NCBI GenBank assembly: GCA_938038815.1
Contig: CALHTF010000161.1
Coordinates: 1-32,986, forward strand
Reading direction: 5' to 3'
Source of the DNA: an uncultured Acidimicrobiales bacterium
GTDB taxonomy: Bacteria; Actinomycetota; Acidimicrobiia; Acidimicrobiales; SHLQ01
DNA: 32,986 bases
The position numbers were made by a program, and so were the translations under genes. Of this stretch, positions 31,632 through 32,986 are shown piece after piece (the first letter of the stretch is position 1; the number at the start of each line of letters is the position of its first letter). The notes beneath the pieces are model-generated. The model did no database searches. It saw only the letters and a list, made by a program, of their open reading frames with translations, and was not told the origin of the DNA.

Positions 31632-32807
31632 GTGCCTTTGAACTTCCCAAATACCATCGCGGGCCGCTTCTTGGTGCTGCTGTTTTCGGTCACATTGCTG
31701 ACCGGTTCGGTCGCGTCGGCAAGTGAAGAGGACGAAATCGAGTCCAAGATCGCCGAGATACGCGAGGAACGCGAACAAAAGGCGGCCGACGCGGCGGCTG
31801 CGGCCGCCAAGATCAATCTGCTCGAAGCCGAGAACGAAGACGTCAAGGCGGCCCTGGATGCGATCGTCGCTTCGGTCGATGCCCAACAGGCCCGAGTCGA
31901 CGCCGCCGAGGTCGATCTGGCCAATGCCCGCGGCCTGGTCCAAGCCAGCGCGGAGCAGGAAAAACAGATTCGCCGGGAGATCCGCAAGGCCGAGAAGAAC
32001 GCAACCCGGTTCGCCGTCGATGCCTACACCGGCACGTCGGGCGCGGCGCAGGTGTGGTTCGAGACCTCTGACTTGTCGAGGTCGGTCCGCAAGGTGTCCT
32101 ACCTCGATGTGGTGAACCAAGATCGCGACGACAGCTTCGACACCTTGCGGCAGCTTCGAGCTGACCAGCAGGACGTCACCGCAGTGGCCAAGGCCGCCAA
32201 GGCTGAGGTGAAGTCGATTTCGCGGCTCCTCGAACGGGAGTTGGAAGTGCTCGCCGAGCGGCGAGCCACCCAAGAACGGCTCCAGGCCGACGTCGAGCGC
32301 CGGCTCGCCGAGTGGAACCTCGAGTTCGACCACAGCCTCGCCGCCGACGACGAGCTCGCGGATCAGATCCGCAAACTCGAGGCCGAGCTCGATCTCATCC
32401 GGAACCCTCCGCCACCGCCATCGGCTGCTGGTTGGGTCTGGCCAGCGTCGGGACCGGTGACCTCGACCTTTGGGGTCCGGACCCACCCGATTTACGGCGA
32501 CGACCGGATGCACAACGGCATCGATATCGGCGCCGGCACAGGAGCTCCGGTTATCGCCGCTGCAGCTGGCACCGTCACCTTTGCTGGCGGGAACGGCAAC
32601 TGCGGCAACACGGTGATGATCAGCCACGGTGGCGGGTTGACCTCGGTGTACTGCCACATGTCGGCGATCCGCACCACCGTCGGCGCCGAAGTTTCGGCGG
32701 GCAACCGGGTTGGCGATGTTGGCTCAACCGGCGCGTCAACCGGGCCACACCTGCATTTCGAAATCCGAAAAGGCGGCGCCCCGGTAAACCCCCTCGAGTA
32801 CCTGTAA
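31632..32807 (+). CDS. Secreted M23 metallopeptidase with coiled-coil (EnvC/NlpD-like layout)
   Basis: The 391-aa product has a signal peptide (about 8-30, GRFLVLLFSVTLLTG then ASASEED), two long Ala/Glu/Lys-rich coiled-coil segments (about 33-125 and 160-258), a PPPPPS hinge, and a LytM/M23 domain (266-391). Catalytic residues are H294 and D298 in HNGIDIG, H342 in YCHMS, and H373/H375 in PHLHFEI. The coiled coil plus LytM layout resembles EnvC-type regulators, but here the zinc ligands are complete, so it is probably an active peptidase. The start is GTG 31632. Confidence 0.92.
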   Translation: MPLNFPNTIAGRFLVLLFSVTLLTGSVASASEEDEIESKIAEIREEREQKAADAAAAAAKINLLEAENEDVKAALDAIVASVDAQQARVDAAEVDLANARGLVQASAEQEKQIRREIRKAEKNATRFAVDAYTGTSGAAQVWFETSDLSRSVRKVSYLDVVNQDRDDSFDTLRQLRADQQDVTAVAKAAKAEVKSISRLLERELEVLAERRATQERLQADVERRLAEWNLEFDHSLAADDELADQIRKLEAELDLIRNPPPPPSAAGWVWPASGPVTSTFGVRTHPIYGDDRMHNGIDIGAGTGAPVIAAAAGTVTFAGGNGNCGNTVMISHGGGLTSVYCHMSAIRTTVGAEVSAGNRVGDVGSTGASTGPHLHFEIRKGGAPVNPLEYL

Positions 32808-32813
32808 ACCCAG

Positions 32814-32846
32814 TTTCTGATCGCGCTTAACCCGCTAAGAGCCAAT
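32814..32846 (-). repeat. 33-bp dispersed repeat, copy 3 (inverted)
   Basis: The reverse complement matches 142-174 and 431-463 at 30 of 33 bases. It starts 6 bp after the peptidase stop and lies exactly 5 bp from the tandem IS boxes to the right, mirroring the left edge. Confidence 0.75.
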
Positions 32847-32851
32847 GTCTA

Positions 32852-32897
32852 GTCGCGGGACATCCCGTACATGTGTCGCGGGTCTTCCCGTACATGT
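32852..32897 (-). repeat. Two tandem 23-bp boxes at the right IS end
   Basis: Two 23-bp copies (32852-32874 and 32875-32897) match at 21 of 23 positions; on the plus strand each starts GTCGCGGG and ends CCCGTACATGT. Period and position relative to the transposase stop equal those at the left edge, though the sequences have diverged. They are probably IS terminal binding sites. Confidence 0.65.
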
Positions 32898-32902
32898 TTG
32901 GG

Positions 32903-32986
32903 TCATTGGGTTTTCCTTGGTCGGCCGATGCGGTCATAGATCGGGTAGGCGTGGGTGTTGGCTTGGAGTTCGATGTGTCTGACGAG
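32903..32986 (-). pseudogene. 3' end of an IS481-like transposase gene, cut by the window edge
   Basis: Reading leftward from the window edge, an open frame of 27 residues ends in TGA at 32905-32903. It shares the spacing L-x-R, then YP, then GRP with the fragment at 1-87 but is clearly a different sequence, so these are two related IS copies and not one duplicated piece. Only the 3' end is visible. Confidence 0.5.

Noticed and set aside
31551..32657. Upstream extension of the LCP frame on - to a 759-codon frame
   Set aside because: The extension is antisense to the M23 peptidase; LCP proteins start with a short cytoplasmic tail, matching ATG 31550.
1..32986. Composite transposon carrying the whole window
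   Set aside because: The contents are core metabolic and wall genes with uniform base and codon use. The edges look like assembly breaks in repeats, so this is kept only as an alternative.

Overview
The window reads as chromosomal DNA of a high-GC monoderm actinobacterium, most likely an Acidimicrobiia-type lineage (inference). Support: a homodimeric AceE, a MenB very close to the mycobacterial form, DUF427 and DUF2510 proteins, an LCP ligase, a long-form HisG, many GTG starts, and ATGA/GTGA stop-start overlaps throughout. I recognise no lipopolysaccharide or outer-membrane export genes.

Edges. Both ends lie inside the 3' ends of related, inward-facing IS481-like transposase genes (1-87 on +, 32903-32986 on -). 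Each is followed by two tandem ~23-bp boxes and then by the same 33-bp sequence. A further solo copy of that sequence lies at 431-463. The arrangement suggests an assembly contig that stopped in repeated IS copies; an IS-bounded block is the alternative.

Exopolysaccharide region (476-13808). Two parallel modules lie on the minus strand. Module A runs Wzz/BY-kinase, O-antigen-ligase-like polymerase, GT2, flippase, beta-helix lipoprotein (7237 down to 476). Module B runs Wzz/BY-kinase, O-antigen-ligase-like polymerase, GT4 (13808 down to 9789). A plus-strand pair, GT2 then CgeB-like glycosyltransferase (7677-9792), sits between them. Kinase/Wzz proteins would set chain length, ligase-like proteins would polymerise, and the single flippase would export. 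No priming sugar-phosphate transferase is present. A GT26 (WecB/TagA/CpsF) enzyme at 18179-19045 may belong to the same pathway.

Central metabolism (13993-23190). aceE diverges from an RNase HI fused to a SLOG/YpsA-like domain across only 22 bp. Then follow DUF427, GT26, an SRPBCC/TIGR01777 pair, and moaB/mog-ribD followed by hisG.

Envelope region (23197-32807). A minus-strand run goes phosphotransferase, menB, DUF2510 membrane protein, diacylglycerol-kinase-like lipid kinase, membrane pseudokinase, LysM membrane protein. It is followed by two M23 peptidases flanking an LCP-family ligase. Several genes have a TANNNT hexamer 6-8 nt before the ATG, as expected for leaderless transcripts.

The best candidates for novelty are the RNase HI-SLOG fusion, the pseudokinase-LysM-lipid kinase operon, the duplicated kinase/polymerase modules with structured leaders, and the IS-end architecture. 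No CRISPR array, tRNA or rRNA gene was seen.
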